From NCBI RefSeq assembly GCF_028009165.1, contig NC_079246.1, positions 1,860,001 through 1,924,000 of the forward strand: a DNA stretch of 64,000 nucleotides. Reading direction: 5' to 3'. Source of the DNA: Akanthomyces muscarius (lineage: Eukaryota > Ascomycota > Sordariomycetes > Hypocreales > Cordycipitaceae). Under the pieces are notes generated by a model that saw only the letters and a program-made list of their open reading frames with translations, searched no databases and was not told the origin of the DNA. Positions 44,191 to 56,422 of the stretch are shown piece by piece. The translations under genes were made by a program, and so were the position numbers. How positions within the stretch are numbered: position 1 is the stretch's first letter; every line of letters starts with the position of its first letter.

Positions 44191-46313
44191 GGTGCAGGTC
44201 GTGAGCTATAGTGGCATTGGCGCAGTGCCAAAGTCGAGTCGTCGTTGGCTCCTGAAAAGGGCGCAGGAGGGGTAGATACTGGTCGAAAAAATGACAGGCT
44301 CCGTTTCGCTGGGATAATTGAATTTGATAGCAGGGCCTTTTCGGCGTGCAGGGGCGTCAATGTGTCGAGGCGTCTGTCAGGGGGGTCGCGAAAGTCGATG
44401 GTTGATGGCGTGGCACGACCAGCGCAAAGACACAGCAATGTTCCACAGGCGCGCAATCGCAGCGAGTGCAGGGGAGGAGTTTTCTCCAAAAGGTAGAACG
44501 AGTGTTACCGCGAGGGGCGTAAATGTGAGTCGCAGCCTGGCGAACAAACAAGAAGAATAATGGACAAATTAAGCGATTGGGGGGGTTTGCAAGTGGAAGG
44601 GTTGGGGAAATTTGATTGCGTAGGTACTAAGGGACCTTCAAGTCGCATGTATTTTTCTTACAGGCCACTGGCATGGAGCGACCACACCACACAGTGCCAG
44701 CACCACCACCGAAAGCGACTACGTATGCCTCTCCGCCCCTCTACTAATCTACGTGGGAAAAAAAGCCACACAACGGCGCTGCTCCTGCACAGTGGACCAA
44801 CGTGGTATGATTCAGTGGCTGACAGCAGTATCAGGACGCTAATCATGGCTTGTTTTAGCGCCTTGTGCTAATATTGGCGGCGCCGGCGTCCCAAATCTCG
44901 TAGCAAGCATTGCCATGTCTTGGGATGGGCGGATGGCTGAGTCCGCTAGCAGCAACCACCAAAACTCTGAATCCGGCCACAGCACTGCGAGCTACCACTG
45001 TCGGTACCGGAGACTAGCTATCGCGCCCGGAAATGCATAGCGCTTTCGGTACCTCGTACCAATACTCCTATCTCCATAGGTATCTCCACACCACCACTTC
45101 ATCTCCTGTGGTTGCAGGTCTTGGATGCGCCCGGCCGCCGTCCGTTGTCGATATTCCTCCCTGATTCCTCCCACAATATTGGCTTCCGTTTACTGTTGTC
45201 CCCAGCCCCTCGTTTCACGCTGGAATTCTGGGGTAAACAGTGTCATCGTCATTGCGCCCGCTTCTTCCCGCTCCCTTCCAGAAGCCATCGTTTCAACAGC
45301 CGTCACTTGAGCAAAGACTTGGTTATCGTAGGCATGCCAGGCCGCGGGGGTTCAGGCGCATGGTTGATGCAATACGAGCCTCGCGTCCCATGATTGGCCC
45401 GCGTCTTATCGTCTCATCTACACTACTAGGAGTCGCTGCAACGCTGGCACTTGTACGAGCCGTTTGCTTGGCAGAGGGCACATCAACGCTAGCATCGATG
45501 TCTTGCAAACTTCATCATGCAATCTGCGTCAAATCAATCATCATTTGATTGGCGCATTCCTATTGTGTAGAGGCACCGGGACTTTGGCCTAGCATCAAGC
45601 AATGTCGTCGGTAGGCCAAGCGCATTGAGTACCACCCATATCGGCCGCTTTAAAAATGCCATCCAAATGGTCTGAGCTGGTTTTGAATACTTTCTGTTTC
45701 TTGTATGATTGCAGAATCCCAAAATGGAACATGGACTTCGTTATTTCTTCTCTTTTCGAACAAAACGAACTTGATTGGCGATAATCATGCTCTGGTGGCT
45801 TGCGCTTACCCTATACCTGGCCCAATTACATCAATCATCGCGGCTGGATCTTTAAGTTGGACAAAGATTGGCTTAACAGCTCGATCTACTGATTGTAATA
45901 ATATTGCAAGTTGCCCACGGCGCCTCTTGTTCGAACCTGATAGCAGCTGGTCAAATATTGAGACTGGAAAGTAAGCCACACGACAGATGGCAATCTGCAC
46001 CATTCAAGTGGGCGGTGCTCTGCACCTGGGTGACATAACTTCTGCGATGTCGATAGAGAGTGACCCAAAAGAAAACCTCGATACTCTGGTATAACTCTAA
46101 AGGTTACGTGCACCCATGAAACCTTCCACCGCGTGTTGCAGTCCATTGGCACTCATTGGCTGGCTGACCTTGATTCCTGAACTGAGACCTCCAATATGCT
46201 TCCCTACACCTCCCAGCTCACCATGTCTTCTTCGCTCTGCACTGTTTGGTGCATGCCCCATTCCCAGTCCGTGCTCGCCGGCCAGAACCCCTCTGGCCCC
46301 AAATCGTTGGTAG
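44191..46313. other. 2.1-kb interval without a supported gene
   Basis: Upstream of the apyrase gene and downstream of the HEI10-like gene. Open frames up to about 100 codons overlap in conflicting frames without recognisable domains. No transposon hallmark is visible. Confidence 0.4.
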
Positions 46314-47280
46314 TTAGGCGGAGCATTTGAACTGTGGCCTGGACTGAAAGTTAGCCCTCGCTATCGAACACATACACCGCGTGGTTCTTGAAGTACAGGT
46401 TACGGGACCGTCTCGTCTCCAGGATCCGGGGCCCGTGTCCATCAGGCCGCCGCGGATACCACCCTCTGATACCCGTTCCGGATCGACAGCCGTACCATAC
46501 CCGCGGAACCCTGCGGAGCTCTCTGGCCGCGGATTGGCATTGCCATACGGCGCAGGCTGCTGAGGCGCAAACTGTCTCGACGACTGCTGTTGTTGCTGCT
46601 GCTGCTGAAATCGCGAATCAATCGCATCCGTGGCAGCGCGCTGAATGTGGCCCATCTCCACCGTATGTCGCAGCTTGTCGTGCAGCTCCTGCGTTTGCAG
46701 CAGCTGCCGGTTCTTCTCTTTGTACGCCTTGGAAAGCTCCTCGTTCTTCTTCCGCGAGCTGTCGTTCTCCGTCGTCAGCGTGCTGATCCTGCGCTGTAGC
46801 GTCTCGATCTGGACGTTGGCCTCGCTGACCGTCTGCTCGAGCCGCCCGTTGAGCGCCGAGTACTTTTCCGTCAGCGTCTTGTAGAGGTACTGCTGGTAGT
46901 AAATGTTCTGCGTCGTCTGGTACGCCCAAAAGCTGAGAGCGCGCCCCGCGCACTCCATGATGATGCTGGGCGAGAGGCCGCTGAGTATGCTCGTCTTGTA
47001 CGCCTCGGACGGCTTCAGATTCGAGATGACGGCGTCGTCGGGGCTGCTAAGCTGCGTGTCGCAGGCTGGGCACGGGACTCCATTCTGCTGCCGATCCTGT
47101 CCAGAGAGACAAAAGCGATTCGTGCAGTCCAAGCAGAAAATGTGGCTGCGTTGGTCTCGATTAGCAAGATCTGGCGCAGCAAAATAAGATGCGCTGTACA
47201 TACCTACACGTCGTGACTAGCGCACGATCGTTCAGCTCAGCTCTGCATTTCAAATTGTTACAGGTTAGTGGAAGATCCAT
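46314..47280 (-). CDS. HEI10 / CCNB1IP1-like RING finger protein
   Basis: Two exons, complement(46314..47145, 47204..47280), 302 residues. Splicing at GTATGT/CGCAG completes the RING finger: Cys pairs in 'LTCNNLKCR', then 'TTCSHIFCLDC' and 'CPAC'. After it comes the very conserved 'SEAYKTSILSGLSPSIIMECAGRALSFWAYQTTQNIYYQQYLYKTLTEKY', then a long coiled coil (about 120-200), a polyglutamine run and a Pro/Gly/Arg-rich tail. This architecture is that of the HEI10/CCNB1IP1 family, E3-type proteins that act at meiotic crossover sites in animals, plants and Sordaria. A meiotic role is inferred from homology. The last 25 residues look unlike the rest and could be altered by an undetected 3' intron. 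Confidence 0.85.
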
Positions 47281-47561
47281 GATGTTAATTGCACAGTGTA
47301 TATCCGTGAACGGTTGTGCAAGTGGTTGTGGGTGGCTGTTTGATGCTCACTGCTTGTCCAATCGTTCAGCAGAGGACCTTCTCAGCAGCCAGCCGCAATC
47401 GCACCTTCACGTCCGCCTCGAGGGGACCACAAACCCTGACGGTAACATGTCACAGTGAAATTTATTCAGTCTTCCAAATTCTGCATGTCAAGTCATTGCA
47501 ACCATGTACCTGCATGTTTTCTGTCCATTTGCTGGGCTTGAGGCTAGATGTATTTTCTCGG

Positions 47562-49357
47562 CTATGTACGCAATACCTGACAGCGGCTCTCTATACCGTC
47601 AAAAATACAGGTATTATCTACCGGAATGTATTGTTTGGTTACTACCTTGATCACTTCTTGGGCCACCATGCCTCCAAGAACAGCTGAAACATTATGCATT
47701 TCGCCCCCTGCAGCGCGTGCCACTTCTTCAGTAACCTGCGCGGTTCTTTCATGACCTTGCAAGGCTGGAGCCTGTGCGTAGATGGCCCTTTGCATTTCCT
47801 CTGCAGAGGGTGCAAATGAGCTTGGCACGAGGCTCAGGGCAAGGAAGACGGATATCAAGGACGACTGCATTTCAGGGCCGGCAATGGCGGCGATTTCGTC
47901 TTGGCTGAGCTCATTTGCTGGGTGATTCGTGTTAGCTAAACGCGCTTCATATCAAATCGTTTTGTACATACCAACAGTGTCTTCCATCTTTGGCGTACTT
48001 TGGGCGGAATTGATGAGCTTGATGAATCGTGCATTTTTGCAAAACTGGTCGACCTCTAAGGGGTCGATTGTTACGTCACTTGCAAGGCCTTGAGCAATAG
48101 TCAGAACTTCGCTGGCATCTTGACGAGCTTTGCTCTTGTATATATTTTGGAGCTGGATATAGACGCTCGACTGAGCCTTCATATCGGGCAGTCCACCAGT
48201 CACAGGAAGTTGGCCATGTTTCTGATAGAACTGCGACATTGCTTCTGCGATTATCCAGAAGGAGGATCGGGTCTAGGAAAATGTCAACAGAGGTCATGTA
48301 GGAGAAATCAAATTGTGTACCTTTTTGCTGTTGTCATATTCGAAAACTTCGCGCAGAGAACCGGGGAGAGATTGTGCGGTTACATGCTTCATAACAGCAC
48401 CGACCGCCTCTTCAAAATTTTCTTCCCCTCCTTCTGCATTGTCCATTCGCATACCCCCGGAAACGAGTTTTCGAAATGCAGTCTTGTCAGAGTAGGCCGT
48501 CGGAAGCGCGCCATCGTGACCCTGTTTCCAAATCTCGAGGTAATGCAACAGGATGGCCACGAGAGGCAAGTGCCCGTGAAGGTGGTTGTCCAAGCTGTCG
48601 ATGTCCTTTGTCAAGTCTTGCGCAAACTGTGATAGCTCTGGCCACGGTGTGAGTAGTCGCAGGTCGGCAGTTGACGTCTCGTCGGGGTGCGTTTCTACAA
48701 CAGGGAAAACACCGGGGAGCGTGACACGAAAGTAGCCGTAAAATCCCACAGAGCGAATGGCCACCAAAGGAATGCTGTGTAGACGACCATAGTCTTCAAT
48801 GGCTTGTATTGTCTCGGTCGGCAAGGGTAGCGCGTATAGTATAATGGTATATGGTGTCGCATTCGAGAACAACGATTCGAGGTCCAGGGTCCCCTAGCCC
48901 GACCGTTAGCTACACAAAGGGATGTCACAGGTCTAGTCGCTTACTGGTGCCTTGGGGTACCATTCACCGGTGACCTCGGGATTGAGCTCCAGAAGATATG
49001 CCGTGGTACAATGCGCGCGCGGCTTGCCACGGCTCGACTCATCCAGGAAGAAATTCACGCCAAGATCGGCGTCTTCTACGACGGCATCGTCTGCGATCGT
49101 GAACTGGCCGACTCCTATAGGCAAGAGGACGTTAGTTGCCACTCATCGAGCATCAACAAGGCATTCAAGGTCTGTGTACCTGGTAAGACGAGGTTCTTCA
49201 GTGTTTCGACGCCTACCGTGCCAGAGCCGGAGTTGACGAGGAGGATGTTGGATGACTCGAGGGCAGCTTGGCCCGAAGCGGCCCATAGACGAAGCTGCCG
49301 ATCGTATTTTCTCTCTTTGTCCGTGGGGCCTCCCTGCAAAGGTGGCGCCTGCGACAT
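47562..49357 (-). CDS. ULA1: NEDD8-activating enzyme E1 regulatory subunit (Ula1/APP-BP1)
   Basis: Five exons, complement(47562..47917, 47972..48272, 48321..48893, 48945..49114, 49180..49357), 525 residues in frame. The N terminus '[55 protein letters not shown]' is the ThiF/E1-like Rossmann half with the nucleotide loop partly changed, as in the inactive E1 partner subunit. '[11 protein letters not shown]' and the C-terminal '[36 protein letters not shown]' are diagnostic. It lacks the catalytic Cys of Uba3, with which it should dimerise to activate NEDD8/Rub1 for cullin modification. All introns are 48-65 nt with standard sites. It shares strand with, and lies 0.5 kb beyond the end of, the S9 peptidase gene. 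Confidence 0.93.
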
Positions 49358-49835
49358 GGTGAAGGGAGATCTGCTAGTATCGTGGCAGATGCTTTCTCCG
49401 ATCGAAGCTCAAGCTGGCGTGGTGTAGGCGGCAAGTTACCCACCCCCACCATCCCAATGTGGCAGTACAGTGCCAGCCTTGGCTGGTCGTTCGATTCACG
49501 GCTTGTTCACACAGTGTTCCGTTTCTGCCCGTTTGCACGCTACGGTAACTTGTGCGACAGCAATTTTGTCTACATGGCAGTCACAGCGAATATGAGAATG
49601 GCATGATTTGACACCGTTAATCACTTGCGGTTTGCGCTTGGCGATGAAAAAAAATGCTTGGCCAACACTGGCGAGGCGGCGCAGTGAGTCCTCGGCGAAG
49701 GCGGGAAGTTTCACAGTGGCAGGTGCTGTGATTTACAATTTACATGTGGCGCCAAAGTACTGCTATCGCCGGCACAAGACAGGCCAAAAAAAAAAAGGGA
49801 AAAAAGAAGAATTTCCTCTGAAGATCGACCATCAA
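49358..49835. other. upstream region of ULA1, 3' flank of the S9 peptidase
   Basis: No gene. A purine-rich A tract at about 49786-49810 lies just past the peptidase stop codon. Confidence 0.4.
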
Positions 49836-52051
49836 CTAGCAGATATCGCTTACCTGTGGCCCTGGCTCGTTGGGCACCGCGGCGTTAGGAGAAGGCTCCC
49901 CATCCTGCAGATATCTCTTGAAGAAGCGCGCCTCCTTCTTCGCAAGCCAGTCCGACGACGCATAATGCGTATCGCCCGGCACAATCACCAAGTCAAAGTC
50001 CCGGTCCGCCTTGATCAGCGCGTCGGCGAACTGCATCGTGCTGGCCGGGTCGACCACGTCGTCCATCTCGCCCGTGCACAGCATCAGCGCCCCCGTCAGC
50101 TTCCGAGCGTGCGTGCCGTTGGCATTCTCCGCGTAGCTCGCGTCGACCGGCCAGCCCATGTACATTTCCTCCCATCGCGCCGTACCCAGCCGGGGATCGT
50201 GGCACGCCGCATGCGCGACGGCGGCCTTGTAGAAGTCGCCGTGGTGCAGGACCGCCGACGCCGCGCTGTGGCCGCCCGAAGAGCTGCCCTGTATGCCGAC
50301 GCGCTCGAGGTTCATCCACGGACGCGTCTCGGCTGCCGCCTTTATTCATGCAATGTGGTCGGGAATACCCGCATCCTTCATGTTCTTGTAAGCGACGTCG
50401 TGGAAAACTTTGAAGCGCCAATTTGTGCCCATACCATCAACCATGACAATGACGTAGCCTGCCTCTGGCATTGCACGGAGCGCTCCAAGGTTCTTGAAGT
50501 TCTTGGGCACAATGAATTGGGATGGGTGGGCGTAAATGATATCGATGACCGGATACGTCATGTCTTTGTCGAAATTTGGAGGCTTGATCATGATGCCGTA
50601 GATATCCGTCTCGTGATCGCGGCCCTTGGCAACAAACCGCTCCGGGAAAATATACGTGCTCTCCAGAGGGCCAAGCTCTGCTTTCTGAAGAAACACGACC
50701 TGCTTCCCCGTAGTGGCGTCAATCACGCCGGCACGGGGCAACAAGTCGACGTGCGACCGTGAATCAATGATGAACCGGCGATCTGGGCCAAACCGCAACA
50801 AGTGCGAGCCATCCTCCTCCGTTACGAAACGAAGAGCAGAACCGCCAAAGTTGACGCACGCGAGGTGGGTATGGTACGGATCCTGCCCCTTGACCCCAAA
50901 TGCCTTGAACCAAATCTTGCGCTCCCGCGTATCAACAAACTCAACCGACCGCACCAGCCAGTCGCCCTGGGTGATTTGGCTCTTCAGCGTGCCGTCGGCA
51001 CTGAACCTGTGCAAGTGGTTCCGCCCATCTCGCTCACTAGTCCAGAGAATATCATTGTCCTCGGGTAAGATTTTGTACCATGCTTTTGATCATAATCGAC
51101 GACAGTCGCGCTCTTTTCTTCCACCAGCAGATTGACAACGCCATCAAGGCCAATCTCAAGAAGCCTGACGTGCCCATGTCCACGTTCATTGAATTCATTG
51201 AATATAAAGCGGTACCTTTGCCCACGCTTCGACCATCCTATATATCGCATATTGTATGGTTTCAGAAACAACGCATCGTCAACTGGAATCTCACAGCGCC
51301 ATATGTTATGCTTTCGGATAAACGCTTGGTACTCTGGTTTCGTTGCCTGCGTCTTTGAACTTTCGAAGTCGATGTCTGCGAGAGCATCCTGCTCCCACCT
51401 CAAGACCAAACCGTCAGGCGTGTCCTCAATGTTGACGACTCCCATGGTTATCTTAATTTCCAACGCAATTGTTCTCCCACTCCTATTCACGACGCGGAAC
51501 CTGTAACCAAGTGGCGATGCGAGCCGAACGGAATCTCGAGGCGGAATCGCGCGAATGCGCCAGTTAGATTTGCCGTTATGATTGATCCAAAAATATTCCA
51601 ACATCTCCGACGTTAGATTGGCGATCAAGAGATCCGTCTTACCCTTGGCATTCTTTGGTGTCGGCGTCGTTGTATCTCGGCTGGCCTCAACTTCCCCTGT
51701 ATCGAAGTCGCCGTGCCACTCCTCCTCCAGGCTGGCGTCCTCAGAAAACTGCCAAGTCTTGGACTTGAATTGAAATCGTGCCCAAGTGCCTTCTGGATCA
51801 ATGTTCAGCCAAGCTAGTGCTAATTTGCCCGCTTCTCCTGCCCCATCTCCAAGCCTTGAGGCTAGTTTCCGATGCTCAAATGCTGGCCGGCGGATCTGTC
51901 TTTCGCAGTCGACAAACACGAATTGCCAAGTTTCTGACGGCAGAGTCTGTTTGTACCAGAACATGCAATTACTTCCGGGCGACCATCGCGGCACAACCAT
52001 AGCCCTAGCGAGACAGGCCTTTTCAACTGCTTTGCTTCCGGCACTGTCCAT
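49836..52051 (-). pseudogene. S9 family prolyl oligopeptidase (DPP4-like), broken by a frameshift and a nonsense codon
   Basis: The whole span reads as one intronless S9 peptidase of about 738 codons, but in three pieces. From the ATG at 52051 the DPP4 N-terminal beta-propeller part runs to about 51090, where the frame shifts by one base at an AAAA run; the next frame continues directly with propeller sequence ('ILWTSERDG'). At 50346-50348 an in-frame TGA follows 'GIPDHIA', after which the same frame continues through the hydrolase domain. The catalytic Ser is in 'GSSSGGH', the Asp in 'EMDDVVDP' and the His in 'GDTHYAS', all present. No signal peptide is visible, so the intact form would be cytosolic or vacuolar. 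The total length is one base short of a multiple of three, matching a single deletion. It may be a recent pseudogene or carry assembly errors; the two lesions are different in kind. Confidence 0.82.
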
Positions 52052-54283
52052 TTTGGCAATGGAATGAGTCTGAAATTGGCTGCTATCGAGCGCAATTATC
52101 TCTTCAGTTGCCTAGTCATATACCTGTTTCTCTGTTAAACTCGAACTTCATGATACTAGGCGCGCGGCTTTTCCCAATAGCAAGTCTTCAAGGCTGGATA
52201 ATTCTATCAGTGCTAGCACTCAAATTGTATCTTCAGGAAGAGCGCTATTTCGGGCTGTTCTCATTGCACATTGAGAGGCATTTATTCTATTGTGAGATAT
52301 GACCGTCCTCATCCGCGAAGGTGCGTCAGGTGCGCTACTGACCAAGACCTCGCACCTACCTACCCTGCACCAGAGCAAGCCAAGCAAGGCGCAAAATGCG
52401 AAGAAACAATAAGTACGGCAAGGAAAACGGAATGTACTCAATAACATGCCACATGCTTCCGCACATCTTGCAGGCTCTGCATACCCGGTAGATGCAGCAG
52501 CATTGCTTTGGTCAAGGGCGGCCTCTCGCAGGGCGGCACTTCGACCTCCAGCTAGGCGAGATTGGCGGAACGTCGGACTCTGCGCTTCCTGCTACGGGTG
52601 TATTTTGGGGCTCCAGGGCTTGTTTGGTCTCTATTCCCGCGGTCCGTCTCAGATACCTCAACTACCTAGCTACCCATTCACGAGTCCGCTGTTATTCGCT
52701 ACGTCTCCTGACGGGTAACACAGCGTGGTGACTAGCGATACCCGTGACAGTCACGCGGAAAATCTGCATTGGGCATGGCTGGGCCGGGGGGCCTTGTGCG
52801 TCTTGCATGTCAAAGTTCATTTGACTTGCAGATGACAAGCCACTCACGTCTCTCCATTAAGCGAGCGCCGTGCTACAAAGTTCCTTTGCAGGGGTCGAGA
52901 CTCAGCCTGAATCCATCTGGTGTGCAGCCGCTTCGGCCCCATTCACGCCACGAATATCAGACTGCCCAGCCAAGGTGTTTGCCAAAAAGATATTCACTGT
53001 TTGCGGGCCGAGGAGGAAGAATGTGAAAAATAGGAAAAGAAGTAAAAAAAAAAAAAAAAAAAAAAGGCATAGCAGAGGACTATTATTTTCAACTTTCAAT
53101 TCTTTACGGAGTACTATTTTGAGCTTTAACCATGTTGGAGTAATACCTACCTATGATAGCTGATAAGTTCCCTGCCCTGCCCAATTCACATGCATTACAA
53201 CAGCTGTCAGCCACGTCGGTAGCTTGCAGAGCGGAATGCATTCCTTCCCCACACTGACTATATGTGTAACGCCCGCCAGCAAGCCCTCGGACGTGTCGAA
53301 CAAAGAAAGAAAGCGTTGCCGTTCGTGCATGTCTTACATGTCTTACGTCGCTCAAGGAGTCAAGGGTGGCCATGACCATGACGGACAGGAGGCACAAAAT
53401 CGGAGCTACAGTTGCCATTTCACAAGCATTCTGTGATGGGACCACATACCCCAGGATGCAACCATCACCCCAGTATGACGGCAAAGATGGCGTCGTGACA
53501 TGGACTGCCTGCTGGCCGCCCACCTGGGCCCGAGGCAACGCGCGCCGCCGCCACCTGCGCCCGCCTCAAACCTGGACCCCAAACTCGCGATGCCGTAGAC
53601 TCTTCCGGGACAAAGTCACCGCGGTTTGTTTCCGGTAGGCGGCAAGCCTCAGCCGGCGTCCGTCCGTTCCCGTTGACGCTCCGCCAAGCCAGCCGTCTCT
53701 GTTCACGTCCGTCTCACGCGTACGCAGTACGCCTTTGCACCCCCGGTGTCATGCTAAACCAAACCGTTTAACCACGTCGTCATCGACCTGGAAAGCCGCG
53801 CCTAGGCCCTCAGCGATACTCGGAGCGTAATTTGGAGCACAGTACTAGCTCAAGCATTTGGCGACTCTGAAGAAATATTCGAGGCAAACTTTGATTTTCG
53901 GGCGTTCGCTCTGGCGCCCGCTTGCCCCATTGCCAGCTGCCGCGCGTTGGCAGATTTTGGCTGCCAGCCTTGGGCAAACGGAGCTGGAAAGTGCTTTCCC
54001 TCCTTCTCATCTTTAACTCTCATCCCAGGCTAGCCTTCGCTCTGTAATCGGCGAATCGGCTCTGCCGGTTGCTCGCCAGTGCAATCCTTCTCGACGCGCG
54101 CTAGACATTGCTTGCTCTTTCTTTTTTGCCCTTCCTATTATACGAAATTGTTTGGAAACCAGTCTCTGTATTCCGTCAAGCATCGTCTCTCAAAGGTGGA
54201 ACAACACCAGAACACACACCGGCAAACAATGCCACCATCTCGTCTTTCTTTTGACATACATCAACTACAGAGCCCGTATCAAA
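52052..54283. other. 2.2-kb interval without a supported gene
   Basis: Contains an A homopolymer of about 22 bases at 53044-53065 and no coding region I can support. Frames up to 144 codons on the minus strand (53104-53538) have no known domain and no start context. The last 250 bp before 54284 is the likely promoter and leader of the MFS gene. Confidence 0.4.
53044..53065 (+). repeat. poly(A) homopolymer tract
   Basis: About 22 consecutive A residues in an A/G-rich context. No adjacent retroelement coding sequence or target-site duplication is evident. Confidence 0.7.
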
Positions 54284-56212
54284 ATGGGCTTTCCATTCCT
54301 TACAAAGCCTAAAGAGGCACCGCCGAACAAAGACGCACCACCAGTCAAAGAGGCGCCTGTAATATGTCCTTTTGATGAGGAACCACAGCCTCCCCCCGGA
54401 GCATCTCCTGCGCGCTTCTGGCTTCTGAGTACTGGGTAAGTAGAGGACCCGCAGCCTGGAAATCATCTCCTAACATGCCTCTTCAGCATCTGTCTCGGAT
54501 TGTTTCTGTCTATTATCGATTCTTCCATAGTGGCGACAGCTCTTTACACCATCGGCAGCGACTTTCGAGACCATCGCGCCATCAACTGGGTTGCTCTCGC
54601 CTATACCTTAGCCTACCTCGGATGCGCGGTGGCCTTCGCTCATCTTTCAGATGTCATTGGCAGACGCAATGCATTTATTCTAGCATATGTGATATTTTTC
54701 GCGTTTTCTCTGGCTAGTGGTTTTGCACAAAACCTTCGCCAGCTTATTGCCTTCCGAACAATCCAGGGCATCGGGGGCTCAGGTTCGTTACCCACGCCAT
54801 GCACTGGCCATCCGCGTTGCTAACTCTCCCCAGGACTGTACTCCTTGACCATGATCATTCTGCCAGAGACCTGCCCCCCCAGTCGCATAAAATTCATTGG
54901 TCCTATGATCGGCATGGTCATAGCTGTTTCTGGCGTTCTCGGGCCTGTTTTGGGCGGCGTCTTGACCCAATATACACAGTGGCGCTGGATCTTTTGGATC
55001 AAGTGAGTACTAATAGTACCACCAACATGTCGATTATCCATACTAACTGATTAAATAGCGGTCCCATCGGCGCGATGTCGATGATCCTTTTCGTGCTCAG
55101 CTGGCCCAGCAAAGAGCAGCACAACCCTGCAAACCGCCTGAAATGGAAGGACTTCGATTTCTTTGGCACCTTCCTCATTGTTGTCGCCTCGGTTCTAGTT
55201 GTGTTTGCTTTCCAAAACGCCGGAGAGTCTCTTTATGATGCTTTCAATAGCTCCAGTTTTATCGCCCCGATCACCATTGGCTTGATATGCTGGGTTGCTG
55301 TATTCGCTTGGGCAGTTCTGGTGGATAATGGCCAATTTGGAAAACACCTTGTGCCTGCCGTCCCTTTCAGATTGTTTCGAAACCGACATTATACTTCTGC
55401 GGCTCTCACCACTTTGCTGATCGGCTATCCCTATCTGCAGATCATCTTCACATTCCCGACTCGCGCTCAGGTTGTAAGTGGTAAAACTGTTTTGGTCAGT
55501 GGACTTGAGCTGCTTCCTATGATCGGAGGTTCGGCCATTGGGAGCATTACCAGTGGAGCGGTGAATAGCAAGAAGAATTTTCTTTTTGAGACGATTGCCA
55601 CTGGTTGCTGTCTCACCTTGCTTGGGTGCGGACTTCTGTCTACAGTTCATGGACATGAAGATGATGCCAAAGCGCTAGGCTTTTTAGTCTTTCCTGGACT
55701 GGGATTCGGGCTGTCCACTGCTGCAGCCACAATGTTGGTCACCTTCGAAGCATCCATCGCTGACGCTGGTAGGACGAATCCGCCCCCAACTTGGAAATCC
55801 TTCTAACTTTTGGTCTATAGCTCCAGCACACGGTATTCTGGCTCAGATGAGAATCTTGGGTGGAAGCATTGGTATTGCTACTGCTTCGATTCTTCTTCGG
55901 AACAAAAAGGCAGCGGCGGTGGGCGGCCACGTCCCGCCTAACGATATAGGACATCCCGGCGAAGGCGTCGGACGTTTCGATTCACATAAGCATAATCCCG
56001 TCGTTTCGGCCTATTCGGAAGCTTTCCGAGATGGAATGCGAATATGCAGCATAATTGCCGGCATTGCAGTCCTGGTGTCCATTTTGGGCTTCCGTCGAAC
56101 GCGAATGGATATGAACGAACAGCGTGCGAAGCTGTTTCGCGAAGAGGAGATGCGACGTGCTAATGAACATGCACAGAGCAGCGAAAGCGTCGGAACTGCG
56201 CGAAAGCGATAG
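54284..56212 (+). CDS. MFS drug efflux transporter (DHA type)
   Basis: Five exons: 54284..54435, 54487..54782, 54834..55002, 55059..55768, 55821..56212; 572 residues. Introns are 48-56 nt, one with an unusual GTTCGT donor (54783), the others standard, with a TACTAAC branch in intron 3. The N-terminal 50 residues are hydrophilic and Pro-rich. The first membrane segments carry 'GLFLSIIDSSIVATALYTIGSDF' and 'INWVALAYTLAYLGCAVAFAHLSDVIGRRNAF', the MFS motif A region, then 'FRTIQGIGGSGLYSLTMIILPE' and 'IGMVIAVSGVLGPVLGGVL', motif C of antiporters. This pattern matches the 14-TM DHA2-like fungal efflux pumps. The substrate is unknown. It converges on the HET gene with about 200 bp between stop codons. 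Confidence 0.9.
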
Positions 56213-56422
56213 CCCAAGTCTAGCGATCACACGAAGATGCGGAACAAAAAAGAGATGAACAGATAGCATGGTGTAGGTACGAATGACCGACTGGGTATGC
56301 AAGGGCTGGATATAATGTGTAATTGTGCGAGCATTGTAGAGCTTTGCTCTCTTGATTTCAGCTGTTGCAGTATCAGCAGAAAGTATAATTACATATATTT
56401 TATTGTCTGCAAAGATGGCGGC

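Noticed and set aside
49608..50762. 384-codon plus-strand frame opposite the S9 peptidase
   Set aside because: Antisense shadow; the minus strand shows the peptidase motifs in spite of the lesions.
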